Source of the DNA: Isoetes taiwanensis
Taxonomy: Eukaryota; Streptophyta; Lycopodiopsida; Isoetales; Isoetaceae
Assembly: GCA_021234155.1 (NCBI GenBank)
Contig: JAJEKV010000021.1
Span: 15,139,563-15,203,562 of the forward strand
Length of the DNA: 64,000 nucleotides
Direction: 5' to 3'
The position numbers were made by a program, and so were the translations under genes. The notes under the pieces were generated by a model. That model did no database searches. It had not been told where the DNA came from and was given only the letters and a program-made list of their open reading frames with translations. Positions 37,242 to 50,503 of the stretch are shown here, piece after piece; the first letter of the stretch is position 1, and each line of letters opens with the position of its first letter.

Positions 37242-39705
37242 ATGCCACAGGGGCATTCGTGTGGATTCTTCATGGCCAGATCGGTAAAATCTGTAAGAAC
37301 TTTTAAGAGCCAAGAAAGCTTGGAGATCGACGACAGCGATATGAGCTGGAAAAACAAATTTTCGCCAGCACATGGAAAACGCGATGAATTTCAAGGTTAC
37401 TATTTCTTCTCAATTTTTGTATCTACACCGGGGTTGTCGATCTTATTTTTAGTTCAAAGTTCAGCTCAAAAAGTTGTGTTTCAGCTGTTTTTCTGATGGT
37501 GAGAATATTCAAATTGTAGGCCTTGCAGCAGAAATGTTGGAACGGTCGAGATCACCATTCCGTGTTATGGTTTATTCGGAAAATAGAATCTGCGACGACA
37601 GGCAAGAGTATCCCAGTCTAGATGGGACAAATTCAAGTGCAAGTTTAGAGTGTTCAAGTGAGTATAGCGAAAGTGAAGGTCCCTGTAGTCCACAAGAGGG
37701 ATCCAGAAGCAATGTGCTCAATTTTGAAGCAAAACTCCGAGAAAGGGGATCTCCTTTGGGATGGTCTGCTCCTAAAAGCGAGGAGAAACCGCCGGACACA
37801 GTTCCGCGAAAACCCAGTTCTGGAAGAGGCACATATATGTGGGAGGAAAAGCGAGAAAAGCGACAGACTGCTATATCAGGTTAAGAAACGTTTTTTTTTT
37901 TTTACTGTGCAAACCCTAAATTCTCTTCTGGGAATTTGAATTTTAGACCTATCAAAGACAAATTGCAATGCCTTTGACAGCATACTAGTATCTTAAAGAT
38001 TCACATCCCCTTATCCTTTATGCATTGTACAGAGGTTGAAATGATGAAGGAACGGTTTGCAAGACTTCTTCTGGGAGAAGATATGTCAGGTGGAAGGAAA
38101 GGAGTTTCTACTGCTTTAGCAATATCTAACGCCATCACTAACCTATCTGGTATGTAATTTAGATGAAGGGGCATTTAGGACCTGGGTACAGTTGTTTTAA
38201 TCTTGCTTATATTGCCATGGCAGCATCTGTATTTGGGGAATTCCGGAGGTTGGAACCCTTGCCTTCAGAACGCAAGACACAGTGGAAGAGGGAAATGGAG
38301 TGGCTTCTTTCTGTGACTGATCATATTGTGGAGCTCAAGCCAACTTGGCAAAAATATCCCAATGGAACGAGTGTTGAGGTTAATATTATTTAGTTAATAA
38401 ATTCATATATAAAGTATGATCTAATATCATTCAGAGTCTCAAATACAGGTTATGGTGAGCTCTCCTCGTCCAGATCTTCATATCAACCTTCCAGCTTTAC
38501 GGAAGCTAGACACAATGCTTCTGGTAAGGATTGCCCTGGACGTTTGAATGTTTCTCAATCATAAAACAAGCATCATGTACCTTTTATGTCTTTTGGCAGG
38601 AATGTTTGGATGGTTTTGAGAAGACTGAATTTTGGTACGTGGATCAAGGCGTTGCCATTAGTGATACAGATGAGCAAAGCAATCTAAGTAATTCCCTTCC
38701 AAGGCAGGAGGAGAAATGGTGGCTGCCCAGTCCTAGGGTTCCTGCAAGTGGGCTTTGTGAAGATTCAAAGAGACGTTTGCAACAACAAAGAGAAAGTATC
38801 AATCAAGTTCTAAAAGCAGCAATGGCAATCAATGCACAGATTTTGTCAGAAATGGAAGTACCAGATGTTTATTGGGAGGCACTTCCAAAGGTAAAGCAGA
38901 CAATCTTGCTGCTAATTTTTTTCAGAAGTTGTGTGAACTAATTAATTATGTGATGCAGAATGGAAGATCAAGCCTAGGGGAGATGATTTATCATAATTTG
39001 ATATCTGATCATTTTTCGCCGGAAACGATTCTAGCATCATTTGATCTTTCAACTGAGCATAATGCATTGGATTTGGCTAATCGGATAGAGGCTGCAATTC
39101 ATGCCTGGCGCCGGAAAAACCAAAGTAAGCCACATTTTCTACCAAAGGACAGCACCTTAATTTCAAACTCTTCATGTGGCCTGATGAAGGATATTGTTGG
39201 CGGTTCAGACAGGAAAGAGACACTGATTGAAAGGGCAGAGACCTTACTACTATGCTTGAAACTCAAATTTCCAGGATTGCCACAGACTCTGTTGGATATT
39301 CATAAGCTTCAATACAATAAAGTATGTATCCTCTTCCGATTTGTCTGGTTTTAATGTTTGCTTGCACATTCTACACACGTTTGCTAATATTTGTGAGTAC
39401 TGCAGGATGTTGGGCAGTCTATTTTGGAGAGCTATTCACGTGTTCTAGAGAGCTTGGCATACAACATTATAGCACGAATTGATGATGTGCTTTATGCAGA
39501 CGAGCAGGCAAAAGGTACAAACCAGTTCTTTCTTGGTGACTATTATACATATATATAATTACTCATGCTTGTAAGTTCCATTTTCGGGTTAGTTATTATG
39601 TAATCTGACTTGAGGCCATATTTTTTAGAAGCAAACCAGGGATGGTCATACGCACGGCACCTTGAGAGTGGGATAGCTAGACGCAGTCCACCAGGTCGGG
39701 ACTAG
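37242..39705 (+). CDS. RopGEF: RopGEF, PRONE-domain guanine nucleotide exchange factor, nine coding exons
   Basis: Activates ROP (plant Rho) GTPases by catalysing GDP release, at the plasma membrane, in polar growth and receptor-kinase signalling (family knowledge). Coding exons: 37,242-37,395; 37,520-37,879; 38,033-38,149; 38,224-38,378; 38,449-38,523; 38,600-38,890; 38,959-39,321; 39,406-39,514; 39,629-39,705. All introns are GT-AG and every junction keeps frame, giving 1,701 nt and 566 residues. Residues 1-171 are a variable acidic/Ser-rich leader. The PRONE domain spans about 172-541, a normal length: EVEMMKERF (172), [16 protein letters not shown] (298-304), the Rop-contacting WW loop in EEKWWLP (327-328), [12 protein letters not shown], and a final [15 protein letters not shown]. 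The C-terminal tail is only ~25 residues. A second ATG at 37,272 is an equally possible start. The upstream in-frame stop at 37,218-37,220 limits exon 1. Exon 2 has two usable acceptors 9 nt apart. No broken or missing PRONE core motif was seen. Confidence 0.95.
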
Positions 39706-40100
39706 GAAAAAGAAAATCTGTAGTTCCCAACTGTGTCTGTACATACGTATTTCTCACCACAGAGTTGAGGATAGGAAATGCAGATCCAGGATTGCCATTT
39801 TATGGATGGCATGACCACTAGAAAGCTTAAAGACTCAGGATGCAGCAAATATGCACTGAATTTAAGTTCAAGCATATATGCCTTGTTTACTTTCATACCA
39901 GATGCAAAGATCTTCTTTGCAAAGCCTTCTCAGATGAGCCTTTGTATTTATATTGTAGTTCATTTCAGCATTCATACTATTCCGGTTGCAACTTATGGCT
40001 TGTCACATGTAAATGCTAATTTGTTCAGTTCAATGACACAATTTGTTCCATTTGCACGTTCTAAATTTGGAACGTGCTTTCCTGAATTTTATAAAATGTA
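39706..40100 (+). other. Probable RopGEF 3' UTR
   Basis: T-rich, stop-dense in the gene's frame, with no new gene start. No canonical AATAAA was found. A TATAAAATGTAAC stretch near 40,090 is a possible weak processing signal. The overlapping 107-codon frame at 39,778-40,101 has no motif. Confidence 0.35.
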
Positions 40101-42413
40101 ACTTCTTCATTGACTTTGAATTGGATAACAAATTTTATTCTAGGCCTACTCCAAAAAAGTCGTAGAAATAAGTGAGGGGTAATAGATAGATTATATTAAA
40201 GTAAAAGCCAGTTAGTTGCCGTTCTGCCCTATCTTCCAATCGCACGACAATGTTTCATATCCAAGAATCTTCAATATTTTTGCTCAACCAATTCCTGCTA
40301 TGTGAGCCAATTTTTCTGCAAACGTTTTGCACTGTTATCTAATTGCTGCCACGTGGCCCAGCTTAATTTTCAGGAATCTTCGTTTGCTAACATTCTGAGT
40401 TTTTCCTCGCATTCTTGGTTTCAACCATTGGGTTGTAAGAAGTCCTGGAAACTAACAAGCTTCCATGTTTAGAGGGAGTTGTTTACTAGACCATATCGAT
40501 ATGTTTCCACATCAGGAGGGTCAAGTAAATGACCTTTCCTATATGCAACCTTGAGCAATTAGCTCCTTATTTTTTTTTGTGTCAACACCTGTAGCAATTA
40601 GGTCCTTTTTTTTTTGCCAACTTGGAGTTAAAATAGAGGATGTGCATATTCTATTTCTGTCCAACAACTCCTTTACATGCTGGAAGAGTTGCAAAAGCAT
40701 TTCAATATGGGAACTTTTCATTCTCATCCCAAAGTTTTTATTACAGTCCTTTAGTGATGCCAGTACAAGAAGGTGCCACTGGACTTACACACAAGAGAAG
40801 TCTAATGATAGGCATTTCATCTGGCTCAGCCCTTATAGGCCATAGCTTGAGCAATGGAAATAATGGAAATGCCACAAGTGCTTAACAAGAAGTTTCCATT
40901 GCAACAAGAAGTGCATCATACACCTGCTACTTGGCAAGATAAATCTAGACCAAAGTACCTTGATCACAACAACTTCCTCTGTACCAACGCAAAGGAAATT
41001 TCTAACTATTGCAATGATTTCTGGCACCTTACCTTATGGAGAAGCCATGTGACATGGGTACATAGATACATCTACTGCAATACAACGCGCAAGGGACAAC
41101 TTTATAATATTCCATCAGAAGAAACATTTCTCCAAGCCTCCAATAATCTCTTTCCCATGCAGCACTATCACAACATGAATGCCAACTGAAATTGCAAGCA
41201 AGTCAAAGGATAAGCATGCACACATGCTGGAATCAGAGAAAGAGCAATATACTTTTACAACCCTATAGGAACGACAAAAGCCAACAAGAATGATCCTCTC
41301 TCTATATTATTTCTAAGGCTACAGATTTGGATGGCTGCAGATCAAATTGTTAAAGTGGGGACCTTAGATCGTCCCTCAAGTTCACGATTTTTGATGCAAT
41401 TGGCAAAGGTACCGTACTATGTGACGGAGCCAAATAGAAAGGGATCTCTTTGTATATCGACTATGACTTTACACCACTACAACAAGAGTCATGTGAGACA
41501 TACGTCAGACTGGTGTATTGATGTGCTAGTACATGGGAAGGTACATATTTTTTGTCCCCCTAACTATCCTATGGCAGACATTCAACAAAAAGGTATCAAT
41601 AGACCATCTCATGTTGAGATACTTCACGCAGGGATGCCGCAACTCCCTCATAAAAGTGGCTCATGCTATCACTTCCAACACAGCAGGTACAACTGCCACA
41701 ACAACCACATGCACATGGAATGCTGCTACTGCCAAACAGAGATTGTGCCTATTATCGTGTTTTGGAATTGTAGAGGCTTTTCATGACAGAAATATGTGAC
41801 ATTTTGAACCGGCGAAATAAGGATAAATTTCCAATTTTCATAGAAAGATGGGGAACATCATCAGAGAATAGTATAGAGTCTTTCGGTCTAGGTGAGTTCC
41901 TCAACACAGACTCCATAGAGTGCATAAAGAAAAGAGCGCTCTGAGTGAAAAGTGGCTCTATATGGCATACCGAGGAAATGCCAATATTTATGCCCTCACT
42001 GATTGGGTTTGAAAATGTTATTTTTTAAAACTTCTGCGCTGCATCTATAATAATCAGAGGATTTCAACTGGACCGTACCCATTTTAAGAGAAAATTGGGA
42101 CACCAAACAGAAGTGGCTCCCCAAAGACTTTGATGGAGGAATCAGCATCAAACTTGAAACCCATATGCCATATCAGCAATGGTGAGGTATTGATCCCACC
42201 GGTCAGTTTTGAATCTTACAAATAAATTCTGGTAGAATAGGATGCATAAACAAGCCGAGCATTTATCCATAGCGCAAATGAACCGACCATTTGAATTTGG
42301 GCCGTATAATGATGCCGCGAAATGGGCGCAGAAATGGGGATCACTTCAAATAATTGGCCGATAAGCACGGATGTGGGAACTAGAGATTTAGTTCGGGAGC
42401 AAGAAGAAACAAA
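40101..42413. other. Unassigned stretch with two modest plus-strand frames
   Basis: Frames of 111 codons (40,854-41,189) and 151 codons (41,331-41,786) lie on the plus strand in the same register as the larger frame at 42,414. The protein they imply is His/Asn/Tyr-rich and I recognise nothing in it. The minus strand over 40,830-41,030 is equally coding-like. They could be exons of an unknown gene, a decayed element or chance. Confidence 0.3.
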
Positions 42414-43085
42414 ATGTGGGCCAAGCCGATCCTCGGATGGATGTATTACGGAAAAATGTCAATACAATGGTTAGGTAAGACAACCCAGCGATATCCGATC
42501 GGCTGCGCTCTCTCCTCTTCAAGATCTATAAAACGTATCATTGCTAGATATATCCGCCTCACCGCTTGGGAGTCAAATGAAATGGCAAAGATGCTACTTC
42601 AAGGAGGACTTCAAAATGCCGTTCGATCTCTGCAAAGGAAGACGAACTTCCAACATGTCTTCCCTTCCTTCATTGCTCAAAGATACCGAAGACTTCAAGA
42701 TGATGTTTTCAACATTAGTTTCAGCCATTCATTGCTAGGAATTACCAAATATTTTAGGCGATACATGAAAAAGATAAAACGCATTTTTGTTAAAGCGGCA
42801 TACCACAAATTGTTTTGCTCCATGATCTTCAAGGTCCAAAGGGGTAGCTGTGATTTTAAATATAATATATTATTACATATTATATTTGCCCGATATCACA
42901 ATGATTCATACCTACTGCGTAAGGCAAGGGCGCATAGCAACATAACTTGTTATTACAAAACATCATGGGCATCTTCACTTTCTTTTCACAAAGCAGATAG
43001 GCACAAACCGTACATGTGGATATGGATGCAGAAAAACACGTGGATATTCCCTCTTTGCACCTGCATGTTATTTCTCGCATGTTGA
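42414..43085 (+). CDS. Unidentified 223-codon open frame
   Basis: This is the longest frame in the window that is not explained by simple repeats or satellite. It is ATG- or near-start-initiated, basic and aromatic-rich (many Lys, Arg, Tyr, Phe), with no signal peptide, no clear membrane span except the hydrophobic last ten residues, and no motif I recognise. It shares register with the frames at 40,854 and 41,331 but is separated from them by stops, and I see no convincing splice sites joining them. In sequence of this composition a frame this long is unusual but not impossible. Coding status is unproven. Confidence 0.25.
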   Translation: MWAKPILGWMYYGKMSIQWLGKTTQRYPIGCALSSSRSIKRIIARYIRLTAWESNEMAKMLLQGGLQNAVRSLQRKTNFQHVFPSFIAQRYRRLQDDVFNISFSHSLLGITKYFRRYMKKIKRIFVKAAYHKLFCSMIFKVQRGSCDFKYNILLHIIFARYHNDSYLLRKARAHSNITCYYKTSWASSLSFHKADRHKPYMWIWMQKNTWIFPLCTCMLFLAC

Positions 43086-44845
43086 CTCAAACCAAATAAT
43101 GAAAGGGATTGTCTCTATCCACATCCTAGGGGATTTCGTATAGAGGAAAATAATATCCCGCAATGAGAATGTTTCATGTCTACCTCGTACTTAATCCAAA
43201 TAAATTGTTTGTAATCCCTTCAAATTATCAGTTTGATCAGATATGCAAATTCTGCAAACTAAGTTTACTAGGAAAATTCCATCAATGTCTAATAAACTCA
43301 AGGCCGAAGAGTACGCAGAGGCCACCGGTCCGGCAACTTGTGCTGCTGAACATTGTAGGAGTGTGCATTCATCGTCCACATATATTGGATGGTGCAGCCA
43401 ATGGTCCTACATGCTAGATGGACCCGGGGCCCAAATGCGATGTATCTGGGCCACACCTTCTCGGAAAGTATCAGGGTCCTTAAACTGAGTAAAGTCAGAT
43501 CAGTGAAACATAAATAGTCAAGTTGGCACTCTCAAAGGAATCATATGATTAATGAGGTGGTGAAAACAAAGGGAGTTGGCTGTGACCGAATCAAACATTA
43601 ATATAGGGCTAAGTATAAATCTTTGATTACCAGCTTTAGTCCCCACCGGCCAAAACCGAACATGCTTCAAAATTAAGCTTCAGTGGATAATAACCAGCCT
43701 ATCATTACTTTAAACCATACATGGCTGCACCTCGTCCTAGCAAGACAGTCCTAAGCTCAAGATAAAGTTAGTCATTGGAAATGTGCTCCAGACAAACAGA
43801 TGGTTGACATCCTTGATCTTTCCATGCATGCCAGAATTGTCCTTTCAAGGTTCATTTAACAAATCTACGAGCATTTCTTCACCATTCTTTACAAATTGAA
43901 TTGCCTTTTATAAGCCTTTATGGGCCTCTTCCATTTTCAAATGCTAGGTGAGAAGCATATCTAGTCCCATATACAATTCACTCCATCCTTTTGGATATCT
44001 CTACAGTCTTAACTTCCACATCAATGAACTTTCTTTATTTCCAAAGATCTGCCAGATCCGCATGCCGACATAAATCCCATTTGAATCCAGAGGGTTTGAG
44101 ATGGTGCGGCGGCATAGCACCCCTATTTTGGTGTTTAGGGTTACTAAACTAATCCGTGATCAAGATATCTAATCACGATTAGGCTCTTAGATCGAGGTAA
44201 GCAAGTAAGGCTCTCCCATTACTTGTTTAGATCTTAGATTTTTTCGATTACATCAATATCCTAGTTTGGTATTTTTCCATCACTCTATTTTCTGCCATCA
44301 TCCATCCAATCACCCATATTCTCCTCTTTTGACGTCCCAATTATTTTCTTCGGCCATCCATGGTACCTCGATGATCCCGCCAAATCTACCAGCCAGATGG
44401 TCTTCCCCACAGTATTCAATCCTTCATATTTTTCTCTTCTAAATCGAAAGTATTCCACGCTAGTAGAATTTCTAAAGAAACTGGTTTCAATTCAATTTGG
44501 GGATTGACCTCCTTCTTCATTCCTAAAGATGGCCCCAAACTCGCCTCCACTGCTATATATTTCCTAGATGTTATCTTTCGAGATTGTTATGCCCCTTCTC
44601 ACTGAGAGATACCCAATATTTTTAACCGTCGGATCCAACCTTTCAAGGAGGACAACACCATCGAAAATGGTGGCTATAGGACTCCTCAAGACACAATAAT
44701 TGGACCCAAGAGCACTGTATTATTATTAAGAGGTATTAATTCAACTCAATTTGCTAATTTAAGGCCTAGCGCATCTTCTTTCGAGCGCCGCCATTGGTCG
44801 AATCGAGAAAAAGGATAAGGCCTGGATAATATTTCTATCTGTACC
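43086..44845. other. Unassigned stretch; end may hold the start of a LINE ORF1
   Basis: Only frames under 90 codons occur. From about 44,340 the plus strand becomes coding-like in shifting frames leading into the DUF4283 fragment, so the retroelement ORF probably begins in this area. Confidence 0.35.
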
Positions 44846-45082
44846 ATGTCTAAATCCATCCAAATTTCTTTGATTTACTGGATCCGGTTCCCCTTTTTCA
44901 TCATTGAATTCTGCTCAAAAGAATCAGCAGAACATGTTCTCAAAATAAGACATCTTACTCGCTTTGGATTTAGGCTCAAATTTCAGAAATGGTCGTATCA
45001 ATTTGACCCTTTTAAGCCTACATCTCTCATGCACACTGCTTATGTTCATCTTCATGATCTTACCTGGTATTCTGGGACTTAG
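44846..45082 (+). pseudogene. DUF4283 fragment (LINE ORF1/gag-like protein)
   Basis: The 78-codon frame contains FFIIEFCSKESAEHVLK followed by GFRLKFQKWSYQFDPFKP and a closing VHLHDLTWYSG. This is the pattern of DUF4283: a hydrophobic strand, a residue run ending in VL, then L.L..W...FDP and a V.VRL..LP..W-like strand. In plants this domain is the nucleic-acid-binding part of LINE ORF1 proteins, usually followed by a zinc knuckle, which I did not find. Flanking frames are interrupted, so this is a relic. The overlapping minus-strand 119-codon frame just downstream is likely a shadow. Confidence 0.6.
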
Positions 45083-48000
45083 AATGTCTTAAGTCTATTT
45101 TCTCCTCCATTGGTGCTTAGATCTCGATCGAATCAATGAGCAGGGGCCTCAATTGTGGGTTTGTCCAACTTGATTTTACTCCGCTGCATCACTTTGAACT
45201 CGGCTTCCAGATTATCTGATCGATCACCGCCTTTAAGATCGAATTCTAAATCGCTTCCCGGTAGCTCACCCCCAGGAAAAGCATCATTTTGAGGGGGAAA
45301 TGTATCCCTCATGGTTAAAGAACCCCATTTACCAATGCATTCCCGAAAGGTGGGAATTCGAGGGAAGGTCTCGATAAATTGACTAATTTTGAAGGAGGGA
45401 AACTTTTGATAATGGCGGATAAGTCCAAATTGGTGAGTTGTGGGGCAGTCGAAGAAAAGATCCAAGAGCCGAAGAGCAACTTTGGGCTTCAATGTGTAGG
45501 TTAAAAGAATTTGAAATAGAAAACACCCTCGGCTTCTTTGGCGAAAGAAGAAGCACTTTCTCGAATCGATAGAGTAAACCAGGCTTCTTGATCGGTGACT
45601 TCGTGACGCAGGTCACGGCCACAAGGTCCGCTTTTACAACACTAGCAAAGGCCAATTAAGATCCGGGAAAACTAGAAGCAACTTTAATACGAGTGGTGAA
45701 GAAATCAGCACAACAAAGGGGAGATAGGTGGACATGATTTGTCACTCTCAACTTCTTCAAGAAGATGGTATTGGAAATGGTACTTTCAGGAGAGATCTAA
45801 TGCAAGCTAGAAGTTTACGATGTACGCATCAAACGCTTGTATTTACGTAGGTAATTGGTTACCGTTCTTTCTATTCAAGCCATTCCACCTGCTGAAAAGA
45901 ATGGCATTAGTTATTCTTCCATTCACAAATCACGAGAATACAAGGGTTACTTAGACAAAAAGATGGTGTATGACATAATAGAAGACATGTTCACGCTTGA
46001 ATATGCCGGTTCCGCTTGTTGCTTCATAAAAAGCGATAAGAACGGCGCGACTGTTGGGTGATATAGCTGAAATGAATCGAACGCACAATTCAGTTGATCT
46101 CTACATTCTTTACAATTCCTCATTTCAAATATTAAGGACTTTAATGGGGCTTGCGTAAAACTAATGCGGACAGTTTGAATGTAAAATGGATGGAAACGGA
46201 ACTACTCGTTTGAGAAGTGGCGAGAGGGCATCCGCTGTCATCATGCAGCCTAGAGCAATTGGAGTACCGTGTATCGCACATGCTAAATCAAAGAGCAAAC
46301 AAGAATAATGTTATGAGTACTACTGCGAGCTGCGTTTCAGAAATGGGTCTCATGTCAATCTCAAGATGACACCGGTGGTTAGTCTCTTAAAGTTCAAAAC
46401 CCATGAGGTATTGAAATGGGTGTTCAATCAAACTCCATATCCCGAAATCTTTAATATCTGTGATTCGAGGGAGGGAAAATTGCAAGTAGATCACTATGGA
46501 TCTTACAAAGTAATTTCCTTTCACTCTTACACCGGTTTAAAACCTAGGAAAGCTTAAATGTACAACATAAGTGAGGAGGACAAGGAACACGTGCTGTGGC
46601 TGTAATCAGTAATCATACAAGGAAGTCAAGCAATCGAAGACTCCGTCAACTCTTGTCCCTTAACTAAATGCTCCTAATAGAGGAGAAGAAATATCCCAAG
46701 TTCCGCCATTTTCTCATCTTGGGGAGAGGAAGCTCCTGAGACCGTGACTTTGTATCTGCTATGTGGGAGAATCATCGACAAAGATGATATTTCTTTGGAG
46801 CCGCAGGTCGTGTTTATCTAATAAAGAAGAGAAGAGAGAAGGAATTCTGGTGAGTCAACATGTTCCATCGTAAGCAAAGCCTGTATGGTGGCAATGTAAG
46901 ATTAGAGCTCATGGTTCGCTGTGAAGAACAAGTGTTCCCGGTGTCAATTGAGGGTGGAAGCCTCGACGCCTAAGAAAAGAATCACAGAGGCTCAACGAAA
47001 CCGATGCGGGGAGAAAAGGTCTATGAATTTGGAAAATTGCTGGTTGATGCAGCAGACCAAGACATACAGATGGCGCTCAAGGTTTCAAGATTGGAGGAAA
47101 AGTATGGGGATGGTCCGGAATCTGTTCCATACATCTAGAATGGACTTCACAAGAGAAGATGCGTAGTCGCTCAGGTAAACTAATAACAAATTTATTAGGA
47201 GCTTTCATGTATCGCATATGAGAGGAGTGAAGCCAATGACTACTTGGGTACATCTTGGGGCTTATGCACCCTTGGTTTTTAGGAAGCATGGAAGCCTAGC
47301 AAAGGTGGAGTGCACAAGGCACGGAGAGAAGTCGATAAACAAGCTAAAAATAGCCTTTCATCGTGAACATAATTCGTGAGGGGTGGAAATGTGGTGAACC
47401 TAACCCTTCAAGACGACATTACGAGTGGTTTTATTAAGGGCGATACAACATTTCCACAAGAAGGGTCGCTTTTGCTGGAGTTAAACCCGTAAGTCGCAAA
47501 ACACCAATACCGATGAAGAGAAAACCTGAAAAGTTGTTTTGGCAAAATTCCTAGTAACTCACCAAAGACGAAATGGAGGATCTAAGAGACAAAGAATTCC
47601 AAGTAGTATACTTGTAATGTAGCATGTTCACACGACGCCAAGTAATTTTGCCTCCAACCTTGTTCTCTATTAACAACCGTATTTCCTCGCCAGCCTGTGG
47701 TAATCTTTATTTGTATCATACCTGCCAATGTAAAGGGAGTTTGCTACAAGTTTCGCATTTGGCGTGGCTTCAATGTGAAGCTTTACAAGATAATAATAAA
47801 AAAGGTTACTTTGATTAAAAGTCAGTGGAAAAAATGTTACACTGAAAAACAAAAATACAAATCCACTCATCATATCCAAAGGCGAAGCTCTTCTTCATTA
47901 TCTTCATCATCATCATCACCCGCCTCAGCTCTCGCTCTTCATCTCTCTCCTCAAGCTTGTAATCACCCTATCCAAACGTTCTCCAATCATTCACCATTTT

Positions 48001-49732
48001 GTACATGTCCCGGCCTCGTCCCAATAGCAAGTACAACGCTCTTTTCCTCAGTTGAATTAGCAACCTCGCTACATCATAACAACCTCAGGCAGCCAGGAAG
48101 TTAGCATCCCTCCCTCGTCTAAAATTCTTCTATTCAACCAACATTTGTTCTCCTTGCTACTTCTTCTTAAGCATGAGAAGGTTGAGAATTCATTCTTCTT
48201 CGCTGAATTGTAGCTGCTTCTTTAGAAGATCATCTTGCTCCTTCAACCTCTTCATTAGAACAATCTAACACTATCCTGTATGAAGTTCTATCCTCCGCGC
48301 TTCCCCTTTATCGCTGGCCTAGGATGTGGAGGCCATAGATAGTGGACGCTAAGATTATAGAAGGAGGAGCAAAGACTCGAACGGCGTAAGGAGCAATAAA
48401 TGCAAGGACCTCAATTTATGCATATTAGCTTGAACATATTATTAAACATACGGTCATTGCCGCGCTGCGGTCGGTGCGTGGATTCTCATTTGCTATCCAT
48501 CAGGAACACATTAATGGTCCGGCCGGAGTTCACATTATCAACTATTCTAACTACATCAGATATCACAATTGTTAAATCGTGATAATGCCAGCTTTAAAAC
48601 TATATGAAGCTGCCGCTTTAGTGTGATCCGCTCATTATCTCTACTCACTCTGATATTGAAAATTAAAAACAGAAAACGTAATATTCTGCTTATTACTCTT
48701 TCAAAACTTTTCCATCGGTGAAACAAAAATAATTACAAACATTGTAAAACGCCCCTCTTAAAGAGGAGCCCGATGCCCATGATCGCCGCAAGCTCTTCTT
48801 CCCCGGAGGGTAGCGATAACTTTTCTCAGCCCTCCAACATGATTGCTCGCTAACCACGCCAGGTGAATCGCGAACCTTTACTCTCCTACCATCGAAAGTT
48901 GAGCCTGTTCTCCGGCCTGGATTAAGGGCCCTGCCTCTCTTTGAAGGTTAGATCTCGCGGCGACAATTCAAGCGGCCTATATAAGTTCAACATTGTCACA
49001 TTTCACTCTAAAATCAATTTATAGAAGGCTGCCTTGTCCCTCAAATGCTAAACGTCCGGGCCTTTGGCGACGCTCTTCATCATTCTTTCTTTCTCGCATA
49101 TGGATCCGGCTCCTCCGCCTTCAAAGACTAATGTTCTTAATTTTGACTAACTTCGAGACAAGATCTCACAGGATGGAATCGAGCCGAGGCCATTGAAAAG
49201 CGATGGGAGAAATCGGTGAGATGAAGCCGAGGGCTTTACGTGGTAGAAATCGGTGAGATGCATGGATAGGAGAAGACAAAAGGCCCGACGCTTTATATAG
49301 AAACTAGAGATACGCTAACCCAATTTCCGCCATGGAAGTACCGACAAAGTTGTGTAATAATCCCACGAGGGCTAAATTATAGCATGCAATCGTGCAATGG
49401 TAGCCTATGTTCAAGATCATGGATCCGCTATATCCTAGGCCAGATCAGATGCAAAGCCGCATAAAAAGATAAAGCATATAGTGAAATGTTTATTCGCCAC
49501 GCCCTGGCATGACGCTATTATCCATACGCTACATATGTGAGTAGACGCTATCATCCACTACGCCACATGCTTTGAGCATCGGCGCTTCGCCAAACCTAGA
49601 TATGACTAATTCAAGATTTACCTCGCAAGTTATCATGATAATCTTAGCTAGATATTTGTGTTGCTATTATAGTTTCCCATTAATAAATTAGAATTTGTAC
49701 ACAACGGTGTATCGCTATATCATACCACGTAA
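45083..49732. other. Long stretch without a recognised gene
   Basis: Several plus-strand frames of 60-135 codons (for example 45,855-46,061, 46,366-46,557, 46,921-47,166 and 47,697-48,104) look partly protein-like and could be remains of the downstream part of the LINE. No endonuclease or RT box is visible. The 135-codon frame contains a Ser run encoded by TCATCATCA repeats near 47,900. Confidence 0.35.
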
Positions 49733-49865
49733 ATCCATCGATTGCTACCTAATTGCAAGCATGGCATTTCGTCAGGTGATCTTTAATAAAACAAAACAAG
49801 AGAAACGTGATAAGCAAAAATAGGAGAAAATTTTCTTTGAAACAAAAAATATATAGATACAATGG
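49733..49865 (+). repeat. Direct repeat D, copy 1
   Basis: Shares AAATCCAT.GATTGCTACCT, GATCTTTAATAAAAC, AGCAAAAATAG.GA and ATATAGATACAA with 50,504-50,625. Confidence 0.7.
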
Positions 49866-50503
49866 GTTAGGGATCTTCTTTATGATCCCAGAAATGATTT
49901 TTGATGATCCCAGAGTCGGCTTCGAAGCTCGCTTCTCATCCTCCCGCAGCAGCTTTTCCTCCATATCATCTTCTAACGCTCTCGAAGATGGTGTAGCGCT
50001 AATCGCCATCCCTACTGGGCCATTGGCTTCGAAGATAGATGGTGAATTGGTTTGCGCTCACTGTTCATTTCATGCCAGCCTCGTGGACTCGACTGGCTGA
50101 CCGCCTCGATCTTCTACAGGACGATCTATTGCCGTGGAATCTCCTTAATCTCTTTCTTAATTAATCGCAAGGGTGTGATGTCTCATCGGTAGCTTCTGCG
50201 AAAGTACCTGGCCGCTGCTGTGAGGAAGATGAAGATGCCAATGAGGAGAAGGCTAAGCAAAATAGAAGATGAGCGAAGGCTTAAGAGGATCTGGAGGTCG
50301 GGCGCAAAGATAGAAGGTCTTCTATTTATAACATAGATTTTGTAGTAGCTTTGAGTCACACGACGCCAAGGATGCCGGGCCTACGAAATGGACTGCTACT
50401 TCGCCGGTGAGTGAAAGATCATACTTCTTTCTCGCTATTTCTTCCGCAGAAATATCACAATGACGCTGCGCCAGTCAGAACGGAAAGATAATATATCGCA
50501 CGC

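Noticed and set aside
45133-45492. 119-codon minus-strand frame
   Set aside because: It lies antisense just downstream of the DUF4283 relic, where the plus strand is coding-like. No motif was found on the minus strand.
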